Position numbers and translations under genes: made by a program | The notes under the pieces: generated by a model | Databases searched by the model: none | What the model was told of the DNA's origin: nothing | The model's input: only the letters and a program-made list of their open reading frames with translations | Origin: an uncultured Clostridia bacterium | GTDB taxonomy: Bacteria > Bacillota > Clostridia > Christensenellales > Borkfalkiaceae | Length of the DNA: 64,000 nucleotides | Direction: 5' to 3' | NCBI GenBank assembly: GCA_949286835.1 | Contig: CASEDP010000001.1 | Coordinates: 124,001 to 188,000, forward strand | Shown: positions 9,446 to 18,827 of the stretch, piece by piece | Position numbering within the stretch: position 1 is the first letter of the stretch | Layout of the letters: the number at the start of each line of letters is the position of its first letter

Positions 9446-10144
9446 CTATGCCCCCACCGTGATTATCCCGTCAACGCGCTGGCTGTCGGACGCGGCGCAG
9501 TATTCGAGGTATGCCTTGGAAATCTTCTTTTCTCCGTCTGTCTGCCAGTCCTTTATTGCAACAGACATTCCGCTTCTGAGCTTGATTATCGCCGCATTTT
9601 CGACGCCGGGGTGAACAGTCACGCTCTCCACAAGGCTGCGGAGCGCGCCGAACTCCTCCTTGAAGTATTTGCAGAGCTCGGCTATCGGAACGATAAATTT
9701 CTCGTCGGCGTCAATGAGTATGTCGGGGCTGCCGTCCAGCCCGTTCAGGGGAACGCCCGTTGCCTGAACGGTCTTAATCAGGTTGCCCCTGTCGTCATAC
9801 TGATTGCAGTACGCGCCGTCGCGGGTGTAGAAGCTCTCCATTCTCTCGCGCAGGACGATGTTGACCGTGCAGGGGTATATCTTTTCAAAGCTCTCCACCG
9901 CAATGGTCGACTTGTCACCCAGCCTTTCCTCTATGTCACCGAGGTCGAGAAAGATGAGCTGCGTGCCCTTGAGTTTATTTAAGTTTTCGCGCGTCGCGGC
10001 ATACTCTTCGTCGTTGTTGCCCGAATAGTCTATGTACGTGACGTTGACGTTTTTAACGGCATAGATGACGCCCACGCCGACGACGAGTGCGACGCAGAAT
10101 ATTATCGACAATATCAAAGCCGTTACTTTTCTTACGTATCTCAT
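9446..10144 (-). CDS. ftsQ: Cell division protein FtsQ/DivIB
   Basis: A bitopic membrane protein of the divisome that bridges with FtsL. A short basic cytoplasmic tail (MRYVRK) is followed by one membrane segment at about residues 7-30. A POTRA-like region follows (roughly 33-105, ending in the conserved strand VNIVLRER), then the beta domain to residue 232. The length is near the family norm. It starts four bases after the murA stop, so the two are translationally coupled. It is the last gene of the mraZ operon before a terminator. Sequence similarity in this family is always low, so the call rests on architecture and position. Confidence 0.88.
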   Translation of the reverse strand: MRYVRKVTALILSIIFCVALVVGVGVIYAVKNVNVTYIDYSGNNDEEYAATRENLNKLKGTQLIFLDLGDIEERLGDKSTIAVESFEKIYPCTVNIVLRERMESFYTRDGAYCNQYDDRGNLIKTVQATGVPLNGLDGSPDILIDADEKFIVPIAELCKYFKEEFGALRSLVESVTVHPGVENAAIIKLRSGMSVAIKDWQTDGEKKISKAYLEYCAASDSQRVDGIITVGA

Positions 10145-10148
10145 AGTT

Positions 10149-11405
10149 CTATACTGAATTTCTGACTATATCCCCTCCGACCGCCCTGAGTTTGTATTCG
10201 AGGTCGGAGTAGCCCCTGTCAATGTGGGATATGTCAAGCACCTCGCTTCTGCCCTCTGCCGCAAGCGCGGCAAGCACGAGCGCGGCGCCGCCGCGGAGAT
10301 CCTGCGCCACCACCGTGGCGCCCCTCAGCCGCTCTACCCCGCTGACGAAAGCACACCTGTCCGCAACGGTTATGTCGGCACCCATCTTCTTTAGTTCGGG
10401 CACAAACTTGAAACGCGTTTCAAACAGATTTTCGGTAATGACCGAACTGCCCTTCGAGAGAGTGCAGAGCGCAGTCATCTGCGCCTGAAGGTCGGTGGGG
10501 AAGCCGGGATACGGCTGGGTTTCCACGCTCTTGACAGAGCGGAGAAATCTGTCGCTGCTTATAGTTATTTTATCATTTCCGACGGCTATTTTGCAACCGT
10601 TTTCGTCAAGTTTATGCAAAAGAGAGCTCAACATTTCGCCGTTTGCTCCGTCAAGTTCCACTTCGCCGCCGCACATAGCCGCGCCGATGAGAAAAGTTCC
10701 CGCCTCTATCCTGTCGGCAATGGGCTTATATACGCCGCCGCCAAGCCTTTTTACCCCATCGATTGCAATCGTTCCGCTGCCCGCGCCCTTTACCTTTGCG
10801 CCGACGCTGTTGAGGAAATTCTGCAAGTCCTCTATTTCCGGTTCGCGCGCGGCGTTCTTTATGATCGTCGTACCCTCGGCGACGACCGCTGCAAGCATTA
10901 TGTTTTCCGTAGCGCCGACGCTGGGACAGTCGAGCATAATTTCGTTGCCCCTCAGCCTGTCGCATCTGCAGCTTATGTACCCGTTGCGCTCGTCAATCTT
11001 TACGCCGAGCCGTTTGAGCCCGTTCAGGTGCAGATCTATCGGTCTTAATCCTATGTCGCACCCGCCGGGATAGGCAATCTTCGCCCTGTGAAACCGCGAT
11101 ACTACCGACCCGAGCAGAAAGACGGACGAACGCAACTCGTGCGCGAGCGCCCTGGGTATCTCATAGCTCACGGCAGAAGAGCTGTCTATCGTGACGTTGT
11201 TCCCGTCAAATTGCGCCCTGCAACCCAGACATTCCAAAATCCTTATCATATTGCGGACATCGGTTATGTCGGGCACGTCTGAAAGGGTGACCTTTTCGTC
11301 CGTGAGCACGGTTGCGGCAAGTATGGGAAGTACCGAATTTTTTGCAGACTGCACCTTAATTGTGCCAAAGAGCCTGTTACCGCCGTTTATTATGTACTTA
11401 TCCAT
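10149..11405 (-). CDS. murA: UDP-N-acetylglucosamine 1-carboxyvinyltransferase
   Basis: MurA transfers enolpyruvate from PEP to UDP-GlcNAc, the first committed step of peptidoglycan synthesis. I start it at the ATG at 11405 (MDKYIINGG, 418 aa) because GGGAG lies five bases upstream; an open frame upstream to 11459 encodes a non-conserved hydrophobic stretch. The active-site cysteine is C116 in the loop YPGGCDIGLRPIDL, so the fosfomycin-sensitive Cys form is expected. The conserved K-N pair in SAKNSVLPILAA is present. Placing murA between ftsW and ftsQ, where many Firmicutes have murG or murB, is notable. Confidence 0.97.
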   Translation of the reverse strand: MDKYIINGGNRLFGTIKVQSAKNSVLPILAATVLTDEKVTLSDVPDITDVRNMIRILECLGCRAQFDGNNVTIDSSSAVSYEIPRALAHELRSSVFLLGSVVSRFHRAKIAYPGGCDIGLRPIDLHLNGLKRLGVKIDERNGYISCRCDRLRGNEIMLDCPSVGATENIMLAAVVAEGTTIIKNAAREPEIEDLQNFLNSVGAKVKGAGSGTIAIDGVKRLGGGVYKPIADRIEAGTFLIGAAMCGGEVELDGANGEMLSSLLHKLDENGCKIAVGNDKITISSDRFLRSVKSVETQPYPGFPTDLQAQMTALCTLSKGSSVITENLFETRFKFVPELKKMGADITVADRCAFVSGVERLRGATVVAQDLRGGAALVLAALAAEGRSEVLDISHIDRGYSDLEYKLRAVGGDIVRNSV

Positions 11406-11515
11406 AATGACTCCCTGTATGTAAATAATAGGCAGCACGCAAAAAAACGACAAAAGCAACTTGTCGCTCTTTCACACGCCGCCTAATTCATTATATGGAG
11501 TTTGCGCCAACCTTG

Positions 11516-12625
11516 TTAATTGCTCCTTGATACGGAGTACAATACCCCCATCGAAGCCACAGTTATGATGAGCGAGGTGTTTCCGCTTGAAATTAACGGA
11601 AGCGGCAAGCCCGTCGGCGGTATGGTGCCGCTCACGACCAGCGCGTTTATGACCACCTGTATGCCGTAGACCAGCGTTATGCCCGCCGACAACAGAAAGC
11701 CGAAACAGGTACGGGCGTTTCTGGCTATCTTAAGCCCCCTCACCACTATGAAAATGCAGACGGCAAAAAAGACGGCAAGACCGAAAAAGCCCAGTTCTTC
11801 ACCCATTACCGACATAATGAAATCGCTCTCGGCGAAGGGCAGAAAGCGATATTTCTGCGTCGAATTGAACAGTCCTACGCCGAACATTCCGCCGTTGCCC
11901 AGCGCGTAGAGCGACTGGATGAGCTGATATCCTTCGTCCTTAGGCGACGCCCACGGGTCGAGAAAGGCGCTGAGCCTCTGCAATCTGTACGGTTCGAGCA
12001 CTATGAGCAGCGGCACGGCGAGCACAAAGGGCAGAAGAATGAGCGCAAACGTCTTTAAATTGGTGCCGCTAAGAAATACCATTGCCAACATCAGAAGTCC
12101 GACGCACATAGTTATGGACATATTCGGCTCTGCAATTATCAGTACGCAGAATGTCAGTCCGACTGCAAGGACGGGCAGTATTCCGCGGAACGTCCTGACC
12201 TTATCTGCGTGTTCGGCAAAATGTGCCGCCGCGAAGATGACGAAGGCGTATTTTGCCACCTCCGACGGCTGCAGCGTGAACCCTCCGAAGCCTATCCACC
12301 TCGTCGCGCCGTAGTTGGTGACGCCCACCCCGGGAACAAACACGAGTACGAGCATCGCCGCCGCGACTATCACGGCGGGATATTTGAGTTTTTTGAGCTT
12401 TTCATAGTCGAAGAACTGCACGCTGACAAAGGCAGCGGCGCCCAACACGGCGCCGACCAACTGCTTTTTGACGAAGAAGAACTCATCGCCGTATTCCACC
12501 CTGCCGACGTACGAACTTGCAGAGTAAATCATCACGCAGCCGAACGCCACCAACGCAAACACACAGCACAGGAGCGGTATGTCGCCGCGCGTCCTCCCTT
12601 TGCTCCGCCGTTTAAGCTCTGTCAT
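11516..12625 (-). CDS. ftsW: SEDS peptidoglycan glycosyltransferase FtsW
   Basis: A multi-spanning membrane polymerase that builds septal glycan strands together with its partner PBP. About ten hydrophobic segments are visible, and the SEDS signatures include PPTGLPLPLISSGNTS near the C-terminus and the large extracytoplasmic loop with LDPWASPKDEGYQL. The ATG at 12625 (MTELKRR) overlaps the last 14 bases of murD; a TTG two codons earlier is also in frame. It sits in the middle of the dcw operon, so it is most likely FtsW rather than RodA. A gap of about 110 bases separates it from murA, in which I see no terminator. Confidence 0.95.
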   Translation of the reverse strand: MTELKRRSKGRTRGDIPLLCCVFALVAFGCVMIYSASSYVGRVEYGDEFFFVKKQLVGAVLGAAAFVSVQFFDYEKLKKLKYPAVIVAAAMLVLVFVPGVGVTNYGATRWIGFGGFTLQPSEVAKYAFVIFAAAHFAEHADKVRTFRGILPVLAVGLTFCVLIIAEPNMSITMCVGLLMLAMVFLSGTNLKTFALILLPFVLAVPLLIVLEPYRLQRLSAFLDPWASPKDEGYQLIQSLYALGNGGMFGVGLFNSTQKYRFLPFAESDFIMSVMGEELGFFGLAVFFAVCIFIVVRGLKIARNARTCFGFLLSAGITLVYGIQVVINALVVSGTIPPTGLPLPLISSGNTSLIITVASMGVLYSVSRSN

Positions 12626-13967
12626 CGGCAAGCCCGCCGACTATATCGGCAAATCTGTCGCCTCTCTCCTCAAAGCTCGAAAACTCGTCGAAGCTCGAAC
12701 TTGCGGGACTGAGCAAAACGCACTGTCCGCTCTTTGCTACAAGCGACGAAAGCTTAACCGCCGAACAGAAGTCGGTGCACATAGAAAAGGTGTAAAAGCC
12801 CGCCCTTAGCGCCGCCTCGGAAACTTTGAAGCGGTTTTCACCGTAAATTATGACGTGAATGACTTTGCTTTCGGCAATGTTTTCAAATAGCACGCCATAG
12901 TCGTACCCTTTATCCTTGCCGCCGACGAGCAGCACCGCGGGGCGCTTTAGGCTTGCAACCGCCTTTAGCGTAGCGTCGACATTTGTGCCCTTGCTGTCGT
13001 CTATGTACTCCACGCCGTTCACCTCCCTAACGAGTTCGGTGCGGTGCCTGACGCCCTTAAAAGAGCAGAGCGCCTCCGCGACGAGCGACATATCCAGCCC
13101 GAGCAGACCGCAGACCGCCGTCGCCGCAAGCGCATTGAGTATGTTGTGCGCCCCTCCAACCGCAAGTTTGGCGACGGGGAAACAGGGCTTACCCCTGAAA
13201 CAGACGGCTCCGTCCTGAACATATGCGCCGTCTGTCTGGCGGCAGGCGGAAAACCACACTACCTTGCCCCTCGTCGAGGAGGCGAGCTTTCTCACGTTTT
13301 CGTCGTCGTAGTTCAAGACGGCATATTCGCTTTCTCTGAGAGAGCGTATGAGTTTGCTCTTTAGAAAGATGTAGTTCTCCATATTGTAATGGCGATTTAA
13401 GTGATCTTCGGTTATGTTGGTTATGACGGCTATGTGCGGTCTTAAGCTGAACAGCGTTTCGAGCTGAAAAGAAGATATCTCCGCAACGGCAAAGTCGTCA
13501 TACCCAAGCTCGCCGACGACGTTTATGAGAGGATTGCCGTAGTTGCCGCAAGGTATGCTGTTCTTGCCGCACGCGCGGAGCGCGCAGTCAATCATAGTCA
13601 CCGTCGTAGTCTTGCCGTTTGTGCCGGTGACGGCTATGACGTTGCTTTTTATGAACATAGCGCCGAGCTCACATTCGCCTATTATGTTCTTGCCCGCCTT
13701 TCTGAATGCGATAGGCAAGGCGTTGTCTATGGGTATCCCCGGGCTTAGGACGAGGACGTCGCACTCCGCAACTGCGTCCGAAAGCTCCTCGGCGGAGACC
13801 GCTTTCGCCCCCTTGTCCTGTAGTTTTTTGACCGTTTCGGCGACGGTATCCGTCACCACGTCGTCATACACCCATACCTTCGCGCCTCTTGCAAGGAGAA
13901 ATTGCGCGGCGGCTTCGCCCGAGCGCGACAGCCCCGCGACCATAAACTTCTGATTTCCGAAATACAT
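12612..13967 (-). CDS. murD: UDP-N-acetylmuramoylalanine--D-glutamate ligase
   Basis: MurD adds D-glutamate to UDP-MurNAc-L-Ala. The N-terminal domain begins MVAGLSRSGEAAA. The ATP loop VTGTNGKTTTV is intact near residue 115, and EISSFQLE and the C-terminal YIDDSKGTN are the expected substrate-binding regions. The length of 451 aa is standard. It starts six bases after the mraY stop, with the ribosome binding site GAGG overlapping that stop, and ends by overlapping ftsW by 14 bases. Confidence 0.97.
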   Translation of the reverse strand: MYFGNQKFMVAGLSRSGEAAAQFLLARGAKVWVYDDVVTDTVAETVKKLQDKGAKAVSAEELSDAVAECDVLVLSPGIPIDNALPIAFRKAGKNIIGECELGAMFIKSNVIAVTGTNGKTTTVTMIDCALRACGKNSIPCGNYGNPLINVVGELGYDDFAVAEISSFQLETLFSLRPHIAVITNITEDHLNRHYNMENYIFLKSKLIRSLRESEYAVLNYDDENVRKLASSTRGKVVWFSACRQTDGAYVQDGAVCFRGKPCFPVAKLAVGGAHNILNALAATAVCGLLGLDMSLVAEALCSFKGVRHRTELVREVNGVEYIDDSKGTNVDATLKAVASLKRPAVLLVGGKDKGYDYGVLFENIAESKVIHVIIYGENRFKVSEAALRAGFYTFSMCTDFCSAVKLSSLVAKSGQCVLLSPASSSFDEFSSFEERGDRFADIVGGLADDRA

Positions 13968-13973
13968 TTAACC

Positions 13974-14918
13974 TCACACAAACAGCAGGCAGATTATTCC
14001 CGCCAATGCCGTGACAAGAGCGTACACGTACGAAATTTTACATTCCGAATAGCCCTTCATCTGGAAATGGTGATGAAGCGGAGCCATAAGAAATATCCTC
14101 TTGCCTGTTCGCTTATAGTATATTACCTGCACTATGACGGATATGCCTGAAAGTACAAAAGTTATGCCGATTACAGGCACGTAAAGCGTGTTGCCTGAAA
14201 AGACACACAGACAGGCAATCAGCCCGCCGAGTGCCAGCGAACCCGTATCGCCCATAAACAGCGCCGCCTTATTTGTGTTGAACACGAGAAAAGCGGCGAG
14301 CGCGCCCGCGCCGAGAAAGCAGAAAATGTCGCAGAACTGCCCTCTGACGCAGGACAGAAGTCCGAGGGCGACAAGGAACGCCACAGACGTGCCGCCCGCC
14401 AATCCGTCCAGCCCGTCCGTGAGGTTGACGCAGTTTACCATGGCGAGAAAGACAAAGAGAGTAAGCGGGATTACCCACGCTCCGATATCGACAGAAAGAC
14501 CGCCGCCGAAGGGAATTTCAAGGACTGTAAGACCATTCATATAGCAATAGACTGCGGCAATCAGAGCTATCGCCGACTGAAAAATTATCTTCTGGTACGG
14601 CTTTAACCCCTGGTTGTCCTTTCTGTAAATTTTTAAAAAATCGTCGAGAAAGCCAACGAACATAAAGCCGCCGACTATGACGAGGGTCAAATTTACCGTT
14701 CTGTCGCCCACGCCGTAGAACGCGGGGGCAAACGCGATTACAGAGGTTATGAATGCAAAGCCGCCCATTGTCGGCGTACCGCCCTTGTCCTTGTGCTCCT
14801 TGACGTAGCCGAGAATGTACTGCCCCGCTTTAAGCCGTTTTAAAAGCGGCGTGAGCAGAGCCGTCAAGATGAGCGATGCCGCAAACGCCGCCAGAAATGC
14901 CGTAAGATAAATTTTCAT
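13974..14918 (-). CDS. mraY: Phospho-N-acetylmuramoyl-pentapeptide transferase
   Basis: MraY moves phospho-MurNAc-pentapeptide onto undecaprenyl phosphate to make lipid I. About ten membrane helices are seen. The family signatures are present: KGGTPTMGG in the first cytosolic loop, the aspartates in NCVNLTDGLDGLAGG, and the histidine cluster in MAPLHHHFQMKG. I place the start at the ATG at 14918, five bases after the murE stop; a TTG at 14930 overlapping murE is the alternative. Confidence 0.97.
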   Translation of the reverse strand: MKIYLTAFLAAFAASLILTALLTPLLKRLKAGQYILGYVKEHKDKGGTPTMGGFAFITSVIAFAPAFYGVGDRTVNLTLVIVGGFMFVGFLDDFLKIYRKDNQGLKPYQKIIFQSAIALIAAVYCYMNGLTVLEIPFGGGLSVDIGAWVIPLTLFVFLAMVNCVNLTDGLDGLAGGTSVAFLVALGLLSCVRGQFCDIFCFLGAGALAAFLVFNTNKAALFMGDTGSLALGGLIACLCVFSGNTLYVPVIGITFVLSGISVIVQVIYYKRTGKRIFLMAPLHHHFQMKGYSECKISYVYALVTALAGIICLLFV

Positions 14919-14922
14919 ATAT

Positions 14923-16359
14923 TCATCCAATAAGTTTTTTTATTACATCATTGTCGGAGTAACTGTGCCTTACGCCCATTATCTCCTGATATGTCTCGCC
15001 GCCCTTGCCCGCAATGAGCAAGACGTCCCCGCGGGAGATTATGTTGAGGGCGTATTCTATCGCCACTTCCCTGTCGGTAACGGACACATACCTGCCGCCG
15101 ACCTCCTCCACGCCCTTTTCTATCTGGCTTATTATATCGTATGGATCCTCGTACCTCGGGTTATCCGACGTAATTATGACGAAATCGGCGAGTTTTGCCG
15201 CCACTCTGCCCATTACGGGGCGCTTGGTGGCGTCCCTGTTTCCGCCGCACCCGAAGAGACAATACAGCTTGCCGCGGCACAATTTTTTAAGCGCGGACAG
15301 CGACTTTTCAAGCCCGTCGGGCGTATGCGCGAAGTCGACGAACACCTCGCCGCCGTTGTGCGACGTCACCCGCTCCAACCTTCCGGGAACGCTCCTGAGA
15401 CTATTCAGCCCATCCGCAATCGTGCCGATGTCTATGCCGAGAATATGCGCGCAGGTAGCCGCGGCGAGGGCATTATATATATTGTGCCTGCCCGCGAGGT
15501 TGAGATTGACTTCATAGAGTTCATCTGAAAGATTGATGACGAAAGAGCAACCGCCCAGGCTTTCCGCGATGTTCACGGCAAAGCTGTCCGAAGGGTTTTC
15601 CAACCCGTAGCTTACGGCGTTGTCGCACTCCTTGAGGAGCTTCAGCCCCAACCTGTCGTCGGCGTTCACCACGGCAAGCTTGCACCTGCCGCTCTCAAAA
15701 AAGCTCGCTTTGCACGCGGCGTACCGCTTCATATCGCCGAAGAAGTCGAGGTGATCCTGCGTGCAGTTGGTGAAGATGCCCGCCTCGAACCTGAGTCCGG
15801 CAATCTTGTCGAAATAGATTGCGTGTGCGGAGACCTCCATAAAGACGTACTCCACGCCCCTTTTTACCATATCCGCAAAAAGAGAATACATAAACACCGG
15901 GTCGGGGGTAGTTAGCTGAGGCGATACAAATATATCACCGTACTGCACGCCGAGCGTGCCGATTACGGCAGATTTATAACCTTTTTGGTCGAAAATGCTC
16001 TTCAGCATATACGTTGTAGTCGTCTTGCCGTTTGTCCCCGTGACGCCGATAAGCTTTAGCTTCTTTTCGGGGTGGAAGAAAAATTCCGCGGCAATCGTCG
16101 CCACCGACGCCCTGCCGCCCCTTAAAATCACCTTGGGAAGAGCGCAATCGATATCCCTTTCGCAGGCGACGGCAACCGCGCCCGATTTTTCTATCTCCCC
16201 GGCAAAATTATGGCTGTCGAAGTTGGTTCCGCCGTAACATATGAACAGGTCGCCCTCTTTTACGTTCTGCGTATTGGTACAAATTCCCCTGACCTCGACT
16301 TCGCCGTCGCCGATCATCTTTTCATATGCAATGTTAGAAAATAGCTGACTGAGTTTCAT
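14923..16359 (-). CDS. murE: UDP-MurNAc-tripeptide synthetase, meso-DAP type
   Basis: MurE adds the third amino acid of the stem peptide. The ATP loop GVTGTNGKTTTT is near residue 105. The specificity loop reads DNPRYEDP, the arginine-containing form associated with meso-diaminopimelate rather than lysine, so DAP-type peptidoglycan is inferred. At 478 aa the length is typical. It lies six bases after the PBP gene and is coupled to mraY downstream. Confidence 0.97.
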   Translation of the reverse strand: MKLSQLFSNIAYEKMIGDGEVEVRGICTNTQNVKEGDLFICYGGTNFDSHNFAGEIEKSGAVAVACERDIDCALPKVILRGGRASVATIAAEFFFHPEKKLKLIGVTGTNGKTTTTYMLKSIFDQKGYKSAVIGTLGVQYGDIFVSPQLTTPDPVFMYSLFADMVKRGVEYVFMEVSAHAIYFDKIAGLRFEAGIFTNCTQDHLDFFGDMKRYAACKASFFESGRCKLAVVNADDRLGLKLLKECDNAVSYGLENPSDSFAVNIAESLGGCSFVINLSDELYEVNLNLAGRHNIYNALAAATCAHILGIDIGTIADGLNSLRSVPGRLERVTSHNGGEVFVDFAHTPDGLEKSLSALKKLCRGKLYCLFGCGGNRDATKRPVMGRVAAKLADFVIITSDNPRYEDPYDIISQIEKGVEEVGGRYVSVTDREVAIEYALNIISRGDVLLIAGKGGETYQEIMGVRHSYSDNDVIKKLIG

Positions 16360-16365
16360 ATAAAA

Positions 16366-18060
16366 TCACCCGAAAGGCTGAATATTTTTGATATTTATTA
16401 TGTCCGTGAATATCTCGCGCGCGACGGGCGCGGCGACGGTGCTGCCGTAATATGAACCCTGAGGCTCGTCGACTATGACGAGGGCGAGATACTGCGGATT
16501 ATCGGCGGGGAAAAACCCGACGAAAGAGGAGACATATTTGCCTGCTGCTATGTGACCGTCCTCGTACTTCTGCGCGGTGCCCGTCTTGCCGCCCACTCTG
16601 TACCCCTCTATATATGCTTTCTTGCCGCTGCCGTCGCTTACAACGCCCTCGAGCATCTCCGCAAGAATGCGCGACGCCTTTTCGCTTATCACCTGCTGTC
16701 TTAAGACGGGCTGATATTCCTCCGCCACCGAACCGTCTGAAGAGACTATGCCCTTTATGAGGTGCGGCGTATAGTAATAGCCGCCGTTGACTGCCGCTGC
16801 CGCCGCGCAGGCGAGCTGAAGCCCCGTAACCGCTATCGTCTGACCGAAGCCTATGCGGGCAAGGTCGCAATCTCTTACGAGAGACTGCGGAACGAGCATA
16901 CCTAATGCCTCGCCCGAAAAGTCTATACCCGTAACGTTGCCCAGCCCGAACGCCGTGAGATATTCGTAGAACTTATCTGTACCCAGTGCGAGCGCAATAT
17001 CCGTAAAACAGGGATTGCAGCTATTGTTGAGTGCCTGGGCAAGCGTCTGTGCGGTGTGTTTGCCGTTTGCGTGGTCCGACCAGCACTTTATCGTCGTGCC
17101 GCCCACCGTCCTCGTCCTGCTCGAATTGAATATGTAGGAGGTCGAAAAGGCATTCGCGTTGCCCCTGAGATATTCCTCTATGTCCGCCGCGGCGGTGATA
17201 ATCTTGAAGGTCGACCCGGGTTCGTATATGTCGCAGACAATGCCGTTCCTCGACAGTTCGTTCAGAAGCTCGGTGTTCTCCCTCGGCACGTCGTTGAGGT
17301 CGTACGAGGGGTAGTTCGCCATTGCGAGCACGCCGAAATCCTGCGGATCGAGCACTATGCAGGAGACGCTCTTTGCACCCGACGAGGCATATGCGGAGCG
17401 TATCGCGTCCTCGACGGAGAGCTGAATGTCTATGTCAATCGTAAGTCTCAACCCGTCGCCCGCCGTCGCCTGACGATAGACTATCGTACAATCCTCTGTC
17501 TCCACGCCGACGATGTCTGTCGTGTACATAATCTCTCCGTTTTCGCCCGAAAGCAGCGAGTTGTAGTACTTTTCGAGCCCCGTAACGCCGCTGCCGTCCG
17601 ATGAAGTAAAGCCGAGCACCTGGCAGAGCGCGTCACCGTAGGCATATACGCGCGAGTTGTCACCCGCATAGTAGACGCCCTCCAACCCGTACGACACGAG
17701 CTTTTCTATCTGCGATTTTTCAGCCTGCCGCGCGACGGTTATCTCCGACACTTTGTCGGAGCTGAGCTTTTCGAGGAGCGCCTCGGCGTCCGTACCGAAA
17801 ATCCCCGCAAGAACGGTCGAAGCATATTCTTTGTTTTTCACGGCATTGGGGCGGACGAATACCGAATACGTGGGGCGATTGCCTGCAAGCAACTCCCCGT
17901 TTCTGTCGGTGATGAGGCCGCGCTCTGCAATTACCGGTATTTCCCTGTTCCACTGGTCTGTCGCGCGCCAGACGAGTTCCCTGCCCCATACGACCTGAAT
18001 ATAGAAAAAACGGGCGAAAATTATGCAAAAAATAAAGGCTATTGCCAGAATTACTGACAA
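16366..18060 (-). CDS. ftsI: Division-specific class B penicillin-binding protein (FtsI/Pbp2B type)
   Basis: A septal D,D-transpeptidase partner of FtsW. An N-terminal membrane anchor is followed by the dimerisation domain and the transpeptidase domain, with catalytic Ser in STFK (S283), the SxN motif SCN at 347-349 and KTG at 492-494. There are no C-terminal PASTA domains. The first canonical in-frame start is the TTG at 18060, but it has poor spacing to AGAGG (3 bases) and gives a protein that begins inside the membrane helix. The frame continues open upstream through QKRLL, a family-like basic segment, to an ATA codon at 18103-18105 that has GGAG eight bases before it, so translation may start at AUA. 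Residue numbers here count from the TTG. Confidence 0.93.
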   Translation of the reverse strand: MSVILAIAFIFCIIFARFFYIQVVWGRELVWRATDQWNREIPVIAERGLITDRNGELLAGNRPTYSVFVRPNAVKNKEYASTVLAGIFGTDAEALLEKLSSDKVSEITVARQAEKSQIEKLVSYGLEGVYYAGDNSRVYAYGDALCQVLGFTSSDGSGVTGLEKYYNSLLSGENGEIMYTTDIVGVETEDCTIVYRQATAGDGLRLTIDIDIQLSVEDAIRSAYASSGAKSVSCIVLDPQDFGVLAMANYPSYDLNDVPRENTELLNELSRNGIVCDIYEPGSTFKIITAAADIEEYLRGNANAFSTSYIFNSSRTRTVGGTTIKCWSDHANGKHTAQTLAQALNNSCNPCFTDIALALGTDKFYEYLTAFGLGNVTGIDFSGEALGMLVPQSLVRDCDLARIGFGQTIAVTGLQLACAAAAAVNGGYYYTPHLIKGIVSSDGSVAEEYQPVLRQQVISEKASRILAEMLEGVVSDGSGKKAYIEGYRVGGKTGTAQKYEDGHIAAGKYVSSFVGFFPADNPQYLALVIVDEPQGSYYGSTVAAPVAREIFTDIINIKNIQPFG

Positions 18061-18123
18061 TAACCTCTTTTGTAAAACAGTTACCGATAGTTGTTGGTTA
18101 TTTATTTTATTATCTCCGTCAGA

Positions 18124-18816
18124 TTATTTGTACAGAAGACTTTTAGCACCTTCGGATATTATGTCGCTGATGCTCGCGTTGACGCCCGCAATGGCACCCC
18201 TGACGGTATCGATGTTGCTCTGTACAGATGCAATCTGATCCTCAAGACTTGCGATTACCGCGGAGTTGATCACGACAAGCGTGAGAAGGGCAATTACCAC
18301 AGCCACGAAAACGGCGATTATGGTCTTTTCCTTCTTGCCGAGAATTGCGCGCTTGCTCTCGCTGACGCTGTAAACCCTCGTATCCTTCTTTGCTTCGTCG
18401 AGCGTCTGATACTGTATAGTCGTAGAAGTAGGGCGAAGGTCTTCGTCCTCCTCTGCGGGATAGGCAGCAACTTCCGCCTGAGCGACGCTTCCAACTCTGT
18501 TATATGCGCTGTTTGCGCGGAATATGTCAGCCGTAGCCCTTGCATTGTGTACGAGATAGGGCGCCTCTGCACGGACTGCTTCCGCGCGGGGAGCTTCCGC
18601 CACCGTATTTTCGACAGGTCTCGCCATTGCCTTTTCTTCGCGTGCAAAGACATCCTCAAGGCTGTTGTTGGGATCGATAAGCCTTGCGTATGTATCCTTT
18701 ATTCTTGCGTTGTGTGCCTGTTCCGAGACATAGTCCGCCTGTCCGTAGCCGGTATAGCTGCGCGCGAAAACCTTTTCATTTGTCGTTCTTTCCATAACGG
18801 GGGTATCGGCTGCCAT
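18124..18816 (-). CDS. ftsL: FtsL-like bitopic division protein with long cytoplasmic tail
   Basis: Identified by position between rsmH and the PBP gene, and by layout. About 160 residues of acidic, Ala-rich cytoplasmic sequence precede a KKEK stop-transfer signal. One membrane segment lies near residues 165-187, and a short extracytoplasmic part with heptad-like spacing (SLEDQIASVQSNIDTV) follows. Most FtsL proteins have cytoplasmic tails of 30-60 residues, so this tail is unusually long. AAGGAG lies seven bases before the ATG. FtsL would form a coiled-coil complex with FtsQ and a DivIC-type partner; no DivIC gene is in this window. Confidence 0.8.
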   Translation of the reverse strand: MAADTPVMERTTNEKVFARSYTGYGQADYVSEQAHNARIKDTYARLIDPNNSLEDVFAREEKAMARPVENTVAEAPRAEAVRAEAPYLVHNARATADIFRANSAYNRVGSVAQAEVAAYPAEEDEDLRPTSTTIQYQTLDEAKKDTRVYSVSESKRAILGKKEKTIIAVFVAVVIALLTLVVINSAVIASLEDQIASVQSNIDTVRGAIAGVNASISDIISEGAKSLLYK

Positions 18817-18827
18817 AATAATTCTCC

